From Dyadobacter jejuensis (lineage in GTDB: Bacteria > Bacteroidota > Bacteroidia > Cytophagales > Spirosomataceae), in assembly GCF_003149085.1 (NCBI RefSeq), contig NZ_QGDT01000012.1, forward strand, positions 62,001 to 126,000: 64,000 bases of DNA. Reading direction: 5' to 3'. How positions within the stretch are numbered: the stretch's first letter is position 1; the number at the start of each line of letters is the position of its first letter. The position numbers and the translations under genes are program-made. Shown here piece by piece: positions 1-10,300 of this stretch. The notes beneath the pieces were generated by a model that was not told where the DNA came from, did no database searches, and was given only the letters and a program-made list of their open reading frames with translations.

Positions 1-135
1 TATAATCAAGGAGGGGGAGCGGGACTGGGCTTGTCTGTACCCAACCAAACCCTGTCGGCCGACCAGCTCGATCTCACCCAAGATGAGATGGAGCGCGTGA
101 TCCTATTTATGGAGGCCTTATCGGATGTCAACTAA
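1..135 (+). CDS. C-terminal fragment of a probable cytochrome c peroxidase
   Basis: Frame 1 is open from the window edge to the TAA at 133-135 and gives the last 44 residues of a protein whose start lies outside the window. The tail contains GLGLSVPNQTL followed by LDLTQDEMERVILFMEALSD. That is the usual ending of bacterial di-haem cytochrome c peroxidases (MauG/CcpA family): a short aliphatic segment, then 'L-T-x-x-E-x-x-x-[IVL]-x-x-F-[ML]-x-x-L-[TS]-D'. In such enzymes this region is the end of the second cytochrome c domain in the periplasm, where they reduce hydrogen peroxide. The haem motifs themselves are not visible here, so the family call rests on a short tail only. Confidence 0.5.
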   Translation, partial: YNQGGGAGLGLSVPNQTLSADQLDLTQDEMERVILFMEALSDVN

Positions 136-214
136 ACAACTGACCCTTTCTCAGCCTTTTATTATTTATTTGTTAAGTGTTAAAAATGTGTCCATTAGCG
201 GCTATCAGGTTTAT

Positions 215-222
215 TAGATTTG
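215..222 (+). promoter_or_regulatory. candidate -7 promoter box (TAnnTTTG) for the anchor I lipoprotein
   Basis: TAGATTTG fits the Bacteroidota sigma factor -7 consensus TAnnTTTG and lies 22 bases before the ATG at 245. I see no clear -33 TTTG partner at the expected spacing, so this is a candidate only. Confidence 0.4.
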
Positions 223-244
223 GGGGTCAATTCAACCGAACTCT

Positions 245-1747
245 ATGAAACTATTAAATTCTATCGCACTTCTGGGCACTGTAGCCCTGTTTTTCAATTC
301 TTGTACCGATCATCAAATCGGCAACCCCGTTCAGGAGGACCCGAGCAAATTTACGGAAATAGCTTCCATCGATTTGGGTGGTGAAGCAGCCTCCGAAATT
401 ACGGCTTACGACCCTACCCACATGCGTTTGTTTACGGTCAATAACGAAAATCAAGCCTTGGTCGAAGTGATGGATCTATCGGCTTTTCCGGCCATTACCA
501 AAAAGTCGCCAATCGACGTGTCGGCCTTGGGTGGAGTTGCCAACAGTGTAGCGGTGTCGGGTCAGTACTTGGCTATTGCCGTAGAAGCGACCAACAAGCA
601 GGCTAACGGTCATATCGTCGTGATCGACCTAGCTACCCTGCAGGTACTCAAAAGCATTGAAGTGGGTGCCTTACCCGATATGGTCACTTTTAGTCCGGAC
701 GGGAAGTATATTGTTTCGGCCAACGAAGGGGAACCCAATGACGCCTATACGGTCGATCCGCTGGGGACGATTTCTATTATCGATATACCAAATGGTTTTT
801 CGGTAAAGACACTGGACTTTAGCCATTTGGAAGGTGCTAAGGCGACCTTAATGCAGGATGGTTTCCGCATATTCGGTCCAGGAGCCTCATTCGCTCAAGA
901 TATAGAGCCTGAGTATGTGGCTATTTCGGACGACTCCAAAATGGCATACGTAACTTTGCAAGAGAATAATGGGGTAGCAGAAGTCGATCTGATCAATGGG
1001 GCTATCCTTCGGATCCATGCCCTGGGAACGAAGGATTATAACTTGGCTATGAACGCCATCGATGCCAGTGATAAGGATGGTAAAATTGCCTTGAGTACCT
1101 GGCCTGTAAAGTCTTTCTTGATGCCCGATGCCATCGCTTATTTTAATGTAGGCGGGAACGGCTATTTTATAACAGCCAACGAAGGGGACGCTAGAGAGTA
1201 TACAGGATTCGTCGAAGAGGAGCGTGTTAAGAACCTAACGTTGGACCCTACCACCTTCCCGACGGCTTCAACCTTGCAGAAGGATGCTCAGCTAGGTCGC
1301 TTAAAGATCACCACTACGGCTGGCGATACCGATGGTGATAAGGACTTTGATGTATTATATGGCTTCGGTGGCCGTGGATTTAGTATTTTTAACGCCAACT
1401 CGGGAACCATGATCTATGAGTCGGGCAAGGAGCTCGAAGAAAAGGTGATAGCCGCTGGATGGTACGACGACGACCGCTCCGACGATAAAGGTGTAGAGCC
1501 AGAAGGAGTAACCATCGGTTGGATCAACCATAAGCCTGTCGCTTTTGTAGCCATGGAAAGGGTGAATGCCGTGGCTATTTACGACCTTACGGACCCCTCG
1601 GCCCCGAAGTTCCTACAGCTGATTAAGACCGGTAGTGCACCGGAAGGAATCATATACGTGCCTGCCGAAAAGAGCCCTAACAAAATGGGGTTGCTGATCA
1701 CCAGCAACGAAGGAGATGGAACGGTTAAGTTTTTCCAGATGATCTAG
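245..1747 (+). CDS. choice-of-anchor I family beta-propeller lipoprotein
   Basis: This 500-residue protein starts with a lipoprotein signal peptide: a charged start, a hydrophobic stretch and FFNSC, so Cys20 is the likely lipidated residue. The mature part is a beta-propeller-like repeat protein. It has the features of the choice-of-anchor I family: a repeated VSANEGEPNDAY / ITANEGDARE motif (around residues 158 and 312), then VEPEGVTIGWINHKPVAFVAMERVNA near residue 420 and a final TSNEGDGTVKFF. Related proteins are secreted or surface anchored and often sit next to phosphatase or esterase genes; their substrates are generally not established. It stands alone, with its own promoter box and a strong terminator immediately after. 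I infer an outer-membrane or surface location; no enzymatic role can be read from the sequence. Confidence 0.8.
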   Translation: MKLLNSIALLGTVALFFNSCTDHQIGNPVQEDPSKFTEIASIDLGGEAASEITAYDPTHMRLFTVNNENQALVEVMDLSAFPAITKKSPIDVSALGGVANSVAVSGQYLAIAVEATNKQANGHIVVIDLATLQVLKSIEVGALPDMVTFSPDGKYIVSANEGEPNDAYTVDPLGTISIIDIPNGFSVKTLDFSHLEGAKATLMQDGFRIFGPGASFAQDIEPEYVAISDDSKMAYVTLQENNGVAEVDLINGAILRIHALGTKDYNLAMNAIDASDKDGKIALSTWPVKSFLMPDAIAYFNVGGNGYFITANEGDAREYTGFVEEERVKNLTLDPTTFPTASTLQKDAQLGRLKITTTAGDTDGDKDFDVLYGFGGRGFSIFNANSGTMIYESGKELEEKVIAAGWYDDDRSDDKGVEPEGVTIGWINHKPVAFVAMERVNAVAIYDLTDPSAPKFLQLIKTGSAPEGIIYVPAEKSPNKMGLLITSNEGDGTVKFFQMI

Positions 1748-1774
1748 AGGAATTCGCTAAATAGTATAACCATT

Positions 1775-1814
1775 AAAGGCCAGGTCGCTGCATCAGTAGG
1801 ACCTGGCCTTTTCT
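1775..1814 (+). terminator. rho-independent terminator after the anchor I gene
   Basis: AAAGGCCAGGT (1775-1785) pairs perfectly with ACCTGGCCTTT (1801-1811) across a 15-base loop and runs into a short T tract. It ends the upstream gene and separates it from the PNGase-like gene. Confidence 0.8.
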
Positions 1815-1912
1815 GTGTCGGTTATATTCTTGCTTAGTTTATTAAAATAAATTAAAAACTACAGGGTGATTAATGAAAATTTGGGTTTATTTGTATTCCA
1901 AACCTATGAGCT

Positions 1913-3595
1913 ATGAAAATTAAATTATTCCTATCCCTTATCTTTATAATATTAGCGAACGCCGTATCGAATGCCCAGACGACCACGGTGGGCTACGCCT
2001 CGGTGCAGTCCGGAAAGAAGTCGGAGGAGGTAAAAGTCAAAACGATTTACAAGGACGGTATCCTTTACCTTTCGGAGCCTGACGCTAAGGTGCAAAGTTT
2101 TATAGAGTATCCTAAACGACGGATCGCCAGCATCTTTACCAATGCCGACGGTTTATATGCGCATATCCAGGCTTTCGACAGTCTGCCTCAACCCAAGTTC
2201 GGGGAGAAACGGGTGAAGATCATGGGTTACGACTGCAAATATGCCGTTTTTAGTTCGTTTTCGAATACGATAGAGGTTTGGTACACCGAAGACGCGCCCG
2301 TTCCTGGTTCGCCCTACAGCACGTATTTGCCGAGTGCGAAGGCGCTCGTCCTTAAAGTGATGATCAATGGGGGACGGACTTTAGAAGCTATATCTATAGA
2401 AAAGGAGGACAATAGTACAGCATTATCGTATCCCATTGCCCAGGCCAAGCTGGTGTCGGGTGCGGAGTTGGAAGGACTAAAAATAAAGTCACGATACCAT
2501 ACCCTTCCGGTGTTTAAAGAAGAGCGGGTGAATTTTGATCCTAGCCTCCCCGTACCGCAAGGGCCAACTTTTGAAGTTAACACCACCTACCGTTTTTCGA
2601 AGGGTTCGGTCATTCTTAAAAAAATTACCATCCCCGATTATGTCAAAAACGGCGATCAGGTGTTTGTAGATATGCAATGTTGGTCGGATGGGGATGCCTA
2701 TGACCGTACTGGATCGGTATTTATGCTGCCTGCCGATGGAGCCGAACCGGGCATGTTGCAAGCCTTGGTACAGGGTTTGGATCGTTTGCCCGTATACACC
2801 GATAAGGCTGGTAAGGACTACCAAGGGATCCGTTCTGAAGGGGGCTATACTACCCCAATCGAGCTGATGCGTTTCTTTACGTCTTTTGGAGTAAGGTATT
2901 TCAATAATCTACGGCCTATTGCCGGCTACGACTGGAAGCAAGCCGCTACCTATAAGCAGGATATTACCGACCTATTTCCCACCACCAGCAAAGAAGTATG
3001 GATTGGTGTGTTTATAGGGAATTATGATAAGGGTGGGCACAAGGTTTCCTTAAACTTAGATTTTTATCCTGGATATGGAAAGCCTCAAAAAACCGAAAAG
3101 TTCGTCATGCCCCTGTTCAATACCATCAATATCATGGAGATGTCTGGGCAAAATTATGGCCGACTATTCAAGACGGACAGTCTGCATGTAGACTTTGAAC
3201 TTCCTAAGAATATTAAAAATTTAAAGCTTTTGTATACCACCACTGGGCATGGGGGCTGGGGTACAGGCGACGAGTTTACGCCCATCCTCAACCAAATCAG
3301 GGTGAACCAGCAGCTGCAATTCAACATGGTGCCCTGGCGTACCGACTGTGCCACCTACCGGCCTTACAATCCTGCTTCTGGGAATTTTGGGAATGGAATG
3401 TCGTCAAGCGACCTAAGCAGGTCCAATTGGTGTCCCGGCACCCTGACGGCGCCGTATGTGGTGCCCTTGCCTTCCTTAGAAGCTGGCAGCCATAGTATCC
3501 AAGTGGACATTCAGCAGGGCAACGATCAGGGCAACAGCTTTAGCCACTGGGGGGTAAGCGGTATTTTGGTGGGTGAGCGCGTGCTAGAAGACTAG
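1913..3595 (+). CDS. PNGase F-like N-glycanase with GLPGLI-like N-terminal domain
   Basis: The product has 560 residues with a Sec signal peptide cut near residue 21 (SNAQ). Residues about 25-165 resemble the GLPGLI family, with a MGYDCKYA...EVWYTEDAPVPGSPY pattern. The rest resembles peptide-N4-(N-acetyl-beta-glucosaminyl)asparagine amidase F: two jelly-roll halves with TTGHGGWGTGDEF near residue 443, a paired-cysteine WRTDCATYRP segment, and a late SNWCPGT followed by HSIQVDIQQG. PNGase F cleaves the amide between Asn and the first GlcNAc of N-glycans outside the cytoplasm. The sulfatase and sialate esterase further along suggest glycoprotein glycan foraging. The stop overlaps the stop of the convergent downstream gene by 3 bases within a CTAG. 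The catalytic acids were not assigned, so the exact reaction is an inference from family. Confidence 0.8.
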   Translation: MKIKLFLSLIFIILANAVSNAQTTTVGYASVQSGKKSEEVKVKTIYKDGILYLSEPDAKVQSFIEYPKRRIASIFTNADGLYAHIQAFDSLPQPKFGEKRVKIMGYDCKYAVFSSFSNTIEVWYTEDAPVPGSPYSTYLPSAKALVLKVMINGGRTLEAISIEKEDNSTALSYPIAQAKLVSGAELEGLKIKSRYHTLPVFKEERVNFDPSLPVPQGPTFEVNTTYRFSKGSVILKKITIPDYVKNGDQVFVDMQCWSDGDAYDRTGSVFMLPADGAEPGMLQALVQGLDRLPVYTDKAGKDYQGIRSEGGYTTPIELMRFFTSFGVRYFNNLRPIAGYDWKQAATYKQDITDLFPTTSKEVWIGVFIGNYDKGGHKVSLNLDFYPGYGKPQKTEKFVMPLFNTINIMEMSGQNYGRLFKTDSLHVDFELPKNIKNLKLLYTTTGHGGWGTGDEFTPILNQIRVNQQLQFNMVPWRTDCATYRPYNPASGNFGNGMSSSDLSRSNWCPGTLTAPYVVPLPSLEAGSHSIQVDIQQGNDQGNSFSHWGVSGILVGERVLED

Positions 3596-4839
3596 CCGCC
3601 TAGGGCCTGATTAATATCCCAAAGCAAGTCTTTTGCGTTTTCAATCCCTATGGATAGTCTAATCATTTTTTCACTGATGCCAAGCTGAGTTTTTAGGTCG
3701 GTGTCTACGTCGATATGGGTCATGGTGGCGGGGTGTTCGGCAAGGCTTTCAGTACTACCCAGGCTTACGGCGAGTTTGATAAGCTTAAGGGAGTTTAGAA
3801 ACTGGTAGGCTTCATGCGCACCACCCTGAATGTCGAAGGAGATCATGGCTCCGTTGGAGAGGCATTGCTGATCCTTTATTTCCATAGCACGCCCGTCGGC
3901 GGCGGTCAGATTACCCAAGTAATACACCTTTTCTACTTTAGGATGGCCATTGAGAAAGTCAGCGACAATTTCGGCATTCCGGGCTTGTTGGTCCATCCGT
4001 ATTTTTAGGGTTTCTAAGCTCCTGAGTAGGAGCCAGCCCGTATGAGGGCTGGCCATATTTCCTAAAAAGGTTCGCAATCCCTTTACTCTGGTCATCAAGC
4101 TTTTCGAGCCGAGGCATGCGCCGGCGATCAGGTCACTATGGCCTCCCAGGTATTTGGTGGCGGAGTAGAGCACCAGGTCGGCTCCATGCTGGAGCGGGTG
4201 TTGCCATAACGGACCCATATAGGTATTGTCGACGGCCAAATACACCTCCTTGTCTTGATTAGAAAAATGTTGGGCTATGGCTTTACTCTCTTCAATGTCG
4301 ATCAGGTCGTTGGTCGGATTGGCGGGGGTTTCTATATAAACCATTGCCAGGGATTCGGCACAACCGGCCTGTTCTACGAGTCGGATTACGTCTTGCTTGC
4401 TTTGGCCCACGGTAAAAGTGAGGGCACGAATATGAAATTTGGGTAGTATTTTTCGGATAAAATGATCGCTTCCCCCATACAAGGGGCTGCTGATCAGAAT
4501 GCAATCGCCGGGTTTGAGAAACTCCAAAAGCACGGTGGTGATGGCGGCCATACCACTTTCAAAAACGGCACAGTCCTCAGCGCCATCCCAGAGCGTCAGC
4601 CGGTTTTCGAGGATCTCCAGGTCGGGGTTGTTGATACGGCTGTAGATCAACCCCAGCTCTTCTCCTTCTTGTTTTTCCCGAAGCCCATAGGCTACTTCAA
4701 AAAAGGCTTTGCCTTCTTCTGCCGTTTGAAAAACAAAGGTGGATGTTTGGAAAATAGGGCATTTGATGGCTCCTTCAGACAGGGCTGGCTTATAGCCATA
4801 GGACATCATCAAGCTCTCGGGTCTTAGTTTAGTATCCAT
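3592..4839 (-). CDS. cystathionine gamma-synthase / methionine gamma-lyase family PLP enzyme
   Basis: A 415-residue fold-type I PLP enzyme of the Cys/Met metabolism family, of normal length. The family's early substrate-site region is visible as CPIFQTSTFVF. The cofactor-binding lysine is Lys229 in LYSATKYLGGHSD, preceded by the phosphate-contacting SSPLYGGSD segment and the Asp-containing AVDNTYMGPL strand. Members catalyse gamma- or beta-elimination and replacement on sulfur amino acids (cystathionine gamma-synthase, cystathionine gamma-lyase, methionine gamma-lyase); the sequence alone does not separate these. The gene is monocistronic on the minus strand and convergent with the PNGase-like gene. 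Acts in the cytoplasm. Confidence 0.9.
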   Translation of the reverse strand: MDTKLRPESLMMSYGYKPALSEGAIKCPIFQTSTFVFQTAEEGKAFFEVAYGLREKQEGEELGLIYSRINNPDLEILENRLTLWDGAEDCAVFESGMAAITTVLLEFLKPGDCILISSPLYGGSDHFIRKILPKFHIRALTFTVGQSKQDVIRLVEQAGCAESLAMVYIETPANPTNDLIDIEESKAIAQHFSNQDKEVYLAVDNTYMGPLWQHPLQHGADLVLYSATKYLGGHSDLIAGACLGSKSLMTRVKGLRTFLGNMASPHTGWLLLRSLETLKIRMDQQARNAEIVADFLNGHPKVEKVYYLGNLTAADGRAMEIKDQQCLSNGAMISFDIQGGAHEAYQFLNSLKLIKLAVSLGSTESLAEHPATMTHIDVDTDLKTQLGISEKMIRLSIGIENAKDLLWDINQALGG

Positions 4840-4958
4840 ATCCGATTCAAATTTTTCGATGAAGGTATCCCCAAAGAGATAACCTTCCTAAGATACTTAA
4901 ATTTGACCAGGATTCAAGGGCACACCGCCCCTTCATTTCGTGGATAGGGCGTCTCCAG

Positions 4959-5705
4959 TCATTTTGCTTGTTTGGAAAAAAGGGCTATCGTATAGTCCAA
5001 TAATTCGCTATCTCCCCATTTGCCATGTCCTGGTACCACCACCGTAAGGTTAGGCAGTTGCATTTTAATTTTTTCAATCGTGAAGGGCCATTGTTCGGTG
5101 TCGGCATCTTCCAAATTGCCTTTACCTGCCTCCATTTCCTTTACCAAGCATCCACCGAAAAGGATATTTTCACTGGGAATATACCCTACAACATTGTCTA
5201 GGGTATGGCCAGGACCATAATATTGCGTGATGGTCGGCTGTTGACCAATCTTTAATTCCAATCTATTTTTAAATCCTCTCTTAGGGCGTTCCCCACCTTT
5301 CTTTTTTATGGAGGCGATCGTTGCCCGGCTGGCATAGGAGGTGATTTTGTGCTTATGAAATTCCTCGAGCCCACCGATGCAGTCGTCATGAAAATGAGTA
5401 GCAATGACTGCCTTAATCTTGCATTTTTTAACGTTTTCTATCCAGTCGATCAGCTCGGCCGCTGCCGCATTGTCGATGGGTGTGTCGTAGACGATGGCCT
5501 CCTGTTGGTCTATAAACACCAGTCCGTTGCAGGGTACATGTCCGAAAGTCGGGCTATTCAAATAAGAGATATGAACGAAGGTATTGGAGCTTATGGGTTC
5601 GATGGTAAGTGTAGGGGAATTATATACCGTTGTGCACCAGGCCCTCAGTGCACAGCATATGCAGCCTAATGTTAACAAGACAACAGATAGCAGGGGCCTT
5701 TTCAT
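4959..5705 (-). CDS. subclass B1 metallo-beta-lactamase
   Basis: From the ATG at 5705 this is a 248-residue secreted protein. The frame is open 13 codons further upstream, but the signal peptide (MKRPLLSVVLLTLGCICCALRAWC) begins at this Met, so I chose it. All six subclass B1 zinc ligands are present in order: His104, His106 and Asp108 (HFHDDCIGG), His167 (PGHTLDN), Cys186 (GGCLVK) and His227 (VPGHG). The Cys ligand separates B1 from B2/B3 and from other MBL-fold hydrolases. Family members hydrolyse penicillins, cephalosporins and carbapenems in the periplasm, and chromosomal examples (BlaB, IND and similar) are common in environmental Bacteroidota. There is no mobile element beside it, so it looks intrinsic. 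The spectrum cannot be read from sequence. Confidence 0.9.
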   Translation of the reverse strand: MKRPLLSVVLLTLGCICCALRAWCTTVYNSPTLTIEPISSNTFVHISYLNSPTFGHVPCNGLVFIDQQEAIVYDTPIDNAAAAELIDWIENVKKCKIKAVIATHFHDDCIGGLEEFHKHKITSYASRATIASIKKKGGERPKRGFKNRLELKIGQQPTITQYYGPGHTLDNVVGYIPSENILFGGCLVKEMEAGKGNLEDADTEQWPFTIEKIKMQLPNLTVVVPGHGKWGDSELLDYTIALFSKQAK

Positions 5706-5900
5706 TGAAATAAGGGTTAGATTAGCATATAAAACTCTGGACACTGAAAGTTAAATAAATAATCGCTAGGCCCTTTTAGTTGCCAATTAATTTTTTTGAG
5801 AATCCAATTACGTCTCCAACCAGTACCATTCTGGGGGCTTGTCCATGCTGAAAGCCATCGGGATTGCTTTGGAAAACAAGGGAGTAGGAGCTGGGCTCAT

Positions 5901-7084
5901 TTAGGTCGGGGACGCAGTGCGCTTTACGTGGTTATAGAACGACTGTGCTTCTTGAAGTGCTTCTTGGCAGATCGTCCTTACTACCAGGACTGTCTCCTGA
6001 ATTTCTTGACTGCCGCGGTCATGGTCCTCTAGTAGGTCCAGCTTAGGCATCAGCCAGCTGTCGAGCCCCATAATGGAAATACTGGTCTTCATTTGGTGGG
6101 CCACCCGTTGGATTTTTAATCGGTCATCCTCCTCCTTGGCCTTGGTCAGTGCGGCATGAGACTCGGGCAATAGGGTTAGAAATTGCTCGGTGACATTCCC
6201 GACTCAATCTTGGAGAGATCTAGAATATCTTCAACGATGGCCAGTAGGGTCTCTCCTGACTGCTCGACAGTAGCTAAATATAAACGTGATGTTTCATCTA
6301 GTTGGGCCTTTTTCGATAGTAAATTCGTTTAGCCTAGGATGGCGTTCAGCGGTGTACGGATTTCGTGACTCATATTGGCCAGAAAATTTTCCTTAACCCA
6401 GGCCGCCTCTTTTAGCTTTTTCTCGCTGCGGTTAAGCTGTAATATTAGTTCCGATTGCCGTTTCATCCTACCGACAATGATTAGAAACACGAGGGTGAAC
6501 AAAATTAGAGCAATCGCAATGATATACAGGTTCCATTGCAATACCAATTGGCCCTGTCGGTCCGACTGTTTTATGGTATGGGCCAGGGCGATTCGGTCGC
6601 TCCGGTCTATTCTGTATACCAACGACCTGATCTTCTCCGAAAGTGCGGGCCCCCTGTCGGCCGCCCCTGAGGATGCTGCTTTTTGTGGTAGGGTAAATGC
6701 GCCCAAAAGTCCTTCCGTATTCTGTATTTTTTGTTCGACGAGCCCCTCTAATTCCGACTTATATTTCGCAGGTAAACTGATGGAGTCGGCAGTGACGATC
6801 CGCTGGGTGGTCGATTTTATCTTCTCAAGGCTATTGAGTACTTCTGGCCTTAGCTTGCTATCTGAGGATATTGGCCCATTTTTTAGTGTATTGTCGAGTA
6901 GGATCAGCTCTTTCTCTAACTTCATGAGTTGATTGCTAAGCCTGTACTCTCTGAGGACACTTTCGTTGCCATGGATCAGTTGGAGCACATTGCGGCGATT
7001 GCCATAATACACCAGCACCATGGCTAGGGTACCAAGCACAAAACCAGCAGAAATGTAGTAGAGCAGTGAACGGATACGCATCAA
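5901..7084 (-). pseudogene. broken hybrid histidine kinase (nonsense codon plus internal deletion)
   Basis: The intact 5' part encodes an N-terminal membrane helix, a helical periplasmic sensor, a second helix near residues 185-205 and the HisKA box NMSHEIRTPLNAILG. It then stops at a TAA (6329-6331). Reading on in the same frame restores HisKA sequence (TNLLSKKAQLDE ... VEDILDLSKIESGM), so the TAA is a nonsense mutation in a once-continuous gene. Right after KIESGM the frame changes and the sequence jumps to an HPt-like segment (RVAHQMKTSISIMGL) that ends at 5901. The HATPase and receiver domains expected between are missing. I infer an inactivated hybrid kinase with a nonsense codon and an internal deletion. 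No other fragment of it is visible nearby. Confidence 0.8.
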
Positions 7085-7377
7085 ATTGTTTAGGTCAGTT
7101 GGCAGGCCGTTTTATCGGCCTACTAAAAATAGTTAACCGGATCGTCTTAGGCAATTCACATTAGCCGAACGAGGGATTTGAATCGTTGAGTGCACCGTTT
7201 TAATCGATCGATTATTAAAGAATATTCAATCGCTGGTTGAGCGTCGATTTGTAGCGATCTGCAACGGGGATCGTTTTTTTGTTGATGGCTAGCGTTTTCT
7301 TAGGAGTGAGGTGTTAGGAGGGGGAGGTGCAGGGTGATTTGCCGCTTGGTTAAAAGTAACAGCAGAGGACCTACTTC

Positions 7378-10300
7378 TTACCCCTCTACAGCCTGTTTTC
7401 TAATTTCGGTAGGATTTTTGTGGTACACCTTTTTAAATTCCCTGCTAAAATATTTGGTGTCGTTATACCCCACAGCGGTGGCCACTTCATTGACATTCAT
7501 CGTACCGGTTTCTAAAAGTTGCAAAGCACTTTTCATGCGGAGCGTTTTAACGAAATCATTCACCGTCATGCCCGTTAAGGTCTTTAGTTTCCTATAGAGT
7601 ACCGAAACACTGGTGCCCATTTGGAAGGCCATATCATTGACTCCGAATTCGGGATTGGAAAGATTATCGAAGATCAATTTTTTCAATTTAAGAATAAATA
7701 CACCATCGACATCTCGAACAGTTCGGTGGCTGGGTTCCAGGGAAATACTGGTCGTATTTTTTAGTAGTTCCCGCATCTGAATTTGATTCTGAATTTTTAA
7801 TTCCAAAGCCCTAAGGTCGTAGGGTTTTAGCAGGAAGTCATCAGCGCCGAGTTCAAGCCCTTCAATCATGTCAGGAATGGTACTCTTGGCTGAGAGCAAC
7901 AGAAAGGGGATATGGCTTATTTCTGGAGTGTTTTTAACACGGCGGCATACTTCATAGCCATTCATTCCTGGCATCATGATATCGCAAAGGATCAGGTTGG
8001 GAAATTCAGTTTGAGCCAAAGCTAGACCTTTCAGGCCATCATTGGCTTGCAAAACCTTGTATTTGTCGGAGAGCGCCTCACTGGTAAAAGTCCTTAGTTC
8101 GTCATTATCTTCAATAATCAAAAGGGTGGGAAGTGAAGCATCCTTGATAGCCGGATTTGGCTGGGGAATTACCTGGTCGACCGTATAATTTTTATCGGTT
8201 AATATATTGGATTCTGAGGTGAATTGACTTTTTGGGAAATGTTCCTGTCCTTTTTTTAGTAAAACAGAAAAGCAGGTATGGCCAGAAACTCCCTGGGTGT
8301 CTGATGAACTATTAACTGTTAGCCCCCCACGATGCTGCTCGACGATCTCCTTAGAAAGGGCCAATCCGATGCCATAGCCCGTCTCATTGGTGGTGGGATT
8401 ACCGACCTGAAAAAAACTTTTGAATATTTGCGCCTTATTTTCAGGAGCAATTCCGATTCCGTTATCGATCACATTAATAACGGCCTCTTTCGGCTGATCT
8501 ATTACTTCTACCATTACTTTTCCTCCTTTAGGGGTAAATTTCAATGCATTACTCAGTAGATTATAAAGGACCTTTTGAATTTGCGTTTGGTCCATCCAGA
8601 GCATCATAGGTCCTGCGGGTAAGGAGCAGGTTAGATTTACCTCTTTGTCGGCAGCGCTATGCTCGAAGGAGGCTACGACGCTTCTGATCAAAGGGAGAAT
8701 ATCATGGTTCCCCACTCGTAATGGACTACTACCACTCTGAAGTTTACGGAAGTCGAGCAACTCGTCAACCAAGCTTTTTAGCCGGTCCGAATTGGTGATA
8801 GCGAGTGAGAGGTAACTGTTAACCTTAGCGTTGTCCTTTAGATTTTGAGCCGCTTTTTGAAGGGGGCCATTGATCAGAGAAAGGTGTGTGCGAATTTCGT
8901 GTGAGATATTCGTAAAAAAATCTAATTTGGCCTGATGCAATTCACTTTCCTTTTTAAAACTCGTTCTGATCCAAAAAAAACGAGCAATCGTGTACGCTAA
9001 AAGGCCTAGTAATATCCCATAAATCAAATATGCAAACCAGGTTTTCCACCAAGGGTTTAACACGATAATTTTTACTGAGAGCGGATTTTCGGTCCAATGA
9101 TCGTCTCCATTAGCGGCTTTTACAAGAAAAGTATACGTACCTGCAGGAAGGTTGGTATAGGTGGCCGAAGGGATTTTTACATAGTTCCAGTTTTTTTCAA
9201 AGCCTTCCATCCTATAGGCATATTGGTTACGTTCAGACCTGAAATAGCTGCGTAGGGCAAAATTCAGGGTGAAAATATTTTGATCGTGTCTAAATTCTAA
9301 TTGATCGACTTGTCCAATTTCTTTGTTGAGAATGCCAGATTTATCTCTAATTTCTACCTTTTTATTAAAAAGCAATAAGGAGGTTAGGGATAAAGGGGCC
9401 GAAGCGTCATTCGTTACGATAGCATTGGGGTTAAAATAGAATAGTCCATTGGTTGTTGGGAAATACAGCATACCCTGATTTCCTTTTAAAGAACCGCTCA
9501 ACTGTAAAATGCTTCTGTGTGGTAGGCCATCCTGCTGATCATATTCCTGAATGGTTTTTGATGCGGGATGGTACCTCATTAATTTTGATTCCCCATTGAT
9601 CCATAGATAGCCTCTAGAGTCCGATTGAAGGTCCAAAACATAATCTAACTTCGCATTTTCGCTTTCAGGGAGCGTTACGATGGCCTTCTTGACCGAATCG
9701 TAATACTGAAGATATTCTTCACAGCCAAACCATATACGGCCGTTGAGGTCTTCTGTTATTCCTCTGACACTAAGAAAATTTCCCTGATCCTTTGGCTGAT
9801 GTATGGCTAATAGTCGCGCCTTGTTTGAATCATGGTCGAAAACCAGCACCTGTGCTCGCCCTCCAAACCATAGGTTCCCCTTCGAATCTTCTAAGGCCAC
9901 ATAGGTTCGTTGAGTGTAGCCCATATTGATAAAATGTCCCTTGGATTTGTCGAATCGAAAAAGTCCAAACTTGCCATAAACCCAGAATCGGCCCTGCTGA
10001 TCCTCTAACATTCCATAGACGTTTCCTGGACTCGTATTTTTTGTTTTCTGGTCTACCAGAGGATACCATTGTTGTGCCCCAGTTTTTAAATTATACCGGC
10101 GGAGCCCTGCGCTTCCACCGCACCAGAGCAAATCTTGGTCGTCGACAAAGAAGGAACTGTAAGACCCTGGAGCTTCTAGCCGAAGATCGACCGCGTAGGT
10201 GCTCTGGTCATAGGACCTCCTGAATATTATTTGGTCTTGACTATCAGAAACCATCCAGATACGACGGTCTTTGGTCTGACCAATTTTAGGATTCAAGAAT

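Noticed and set aside
5745..5900. Possible gene tail on the minus strand between the beta-lactamase and the kinase relic
   Set aside because: A frame ending LVGDVIGFSKKLIGN is open for a short stretch, but I could not connect it to any domain or start.
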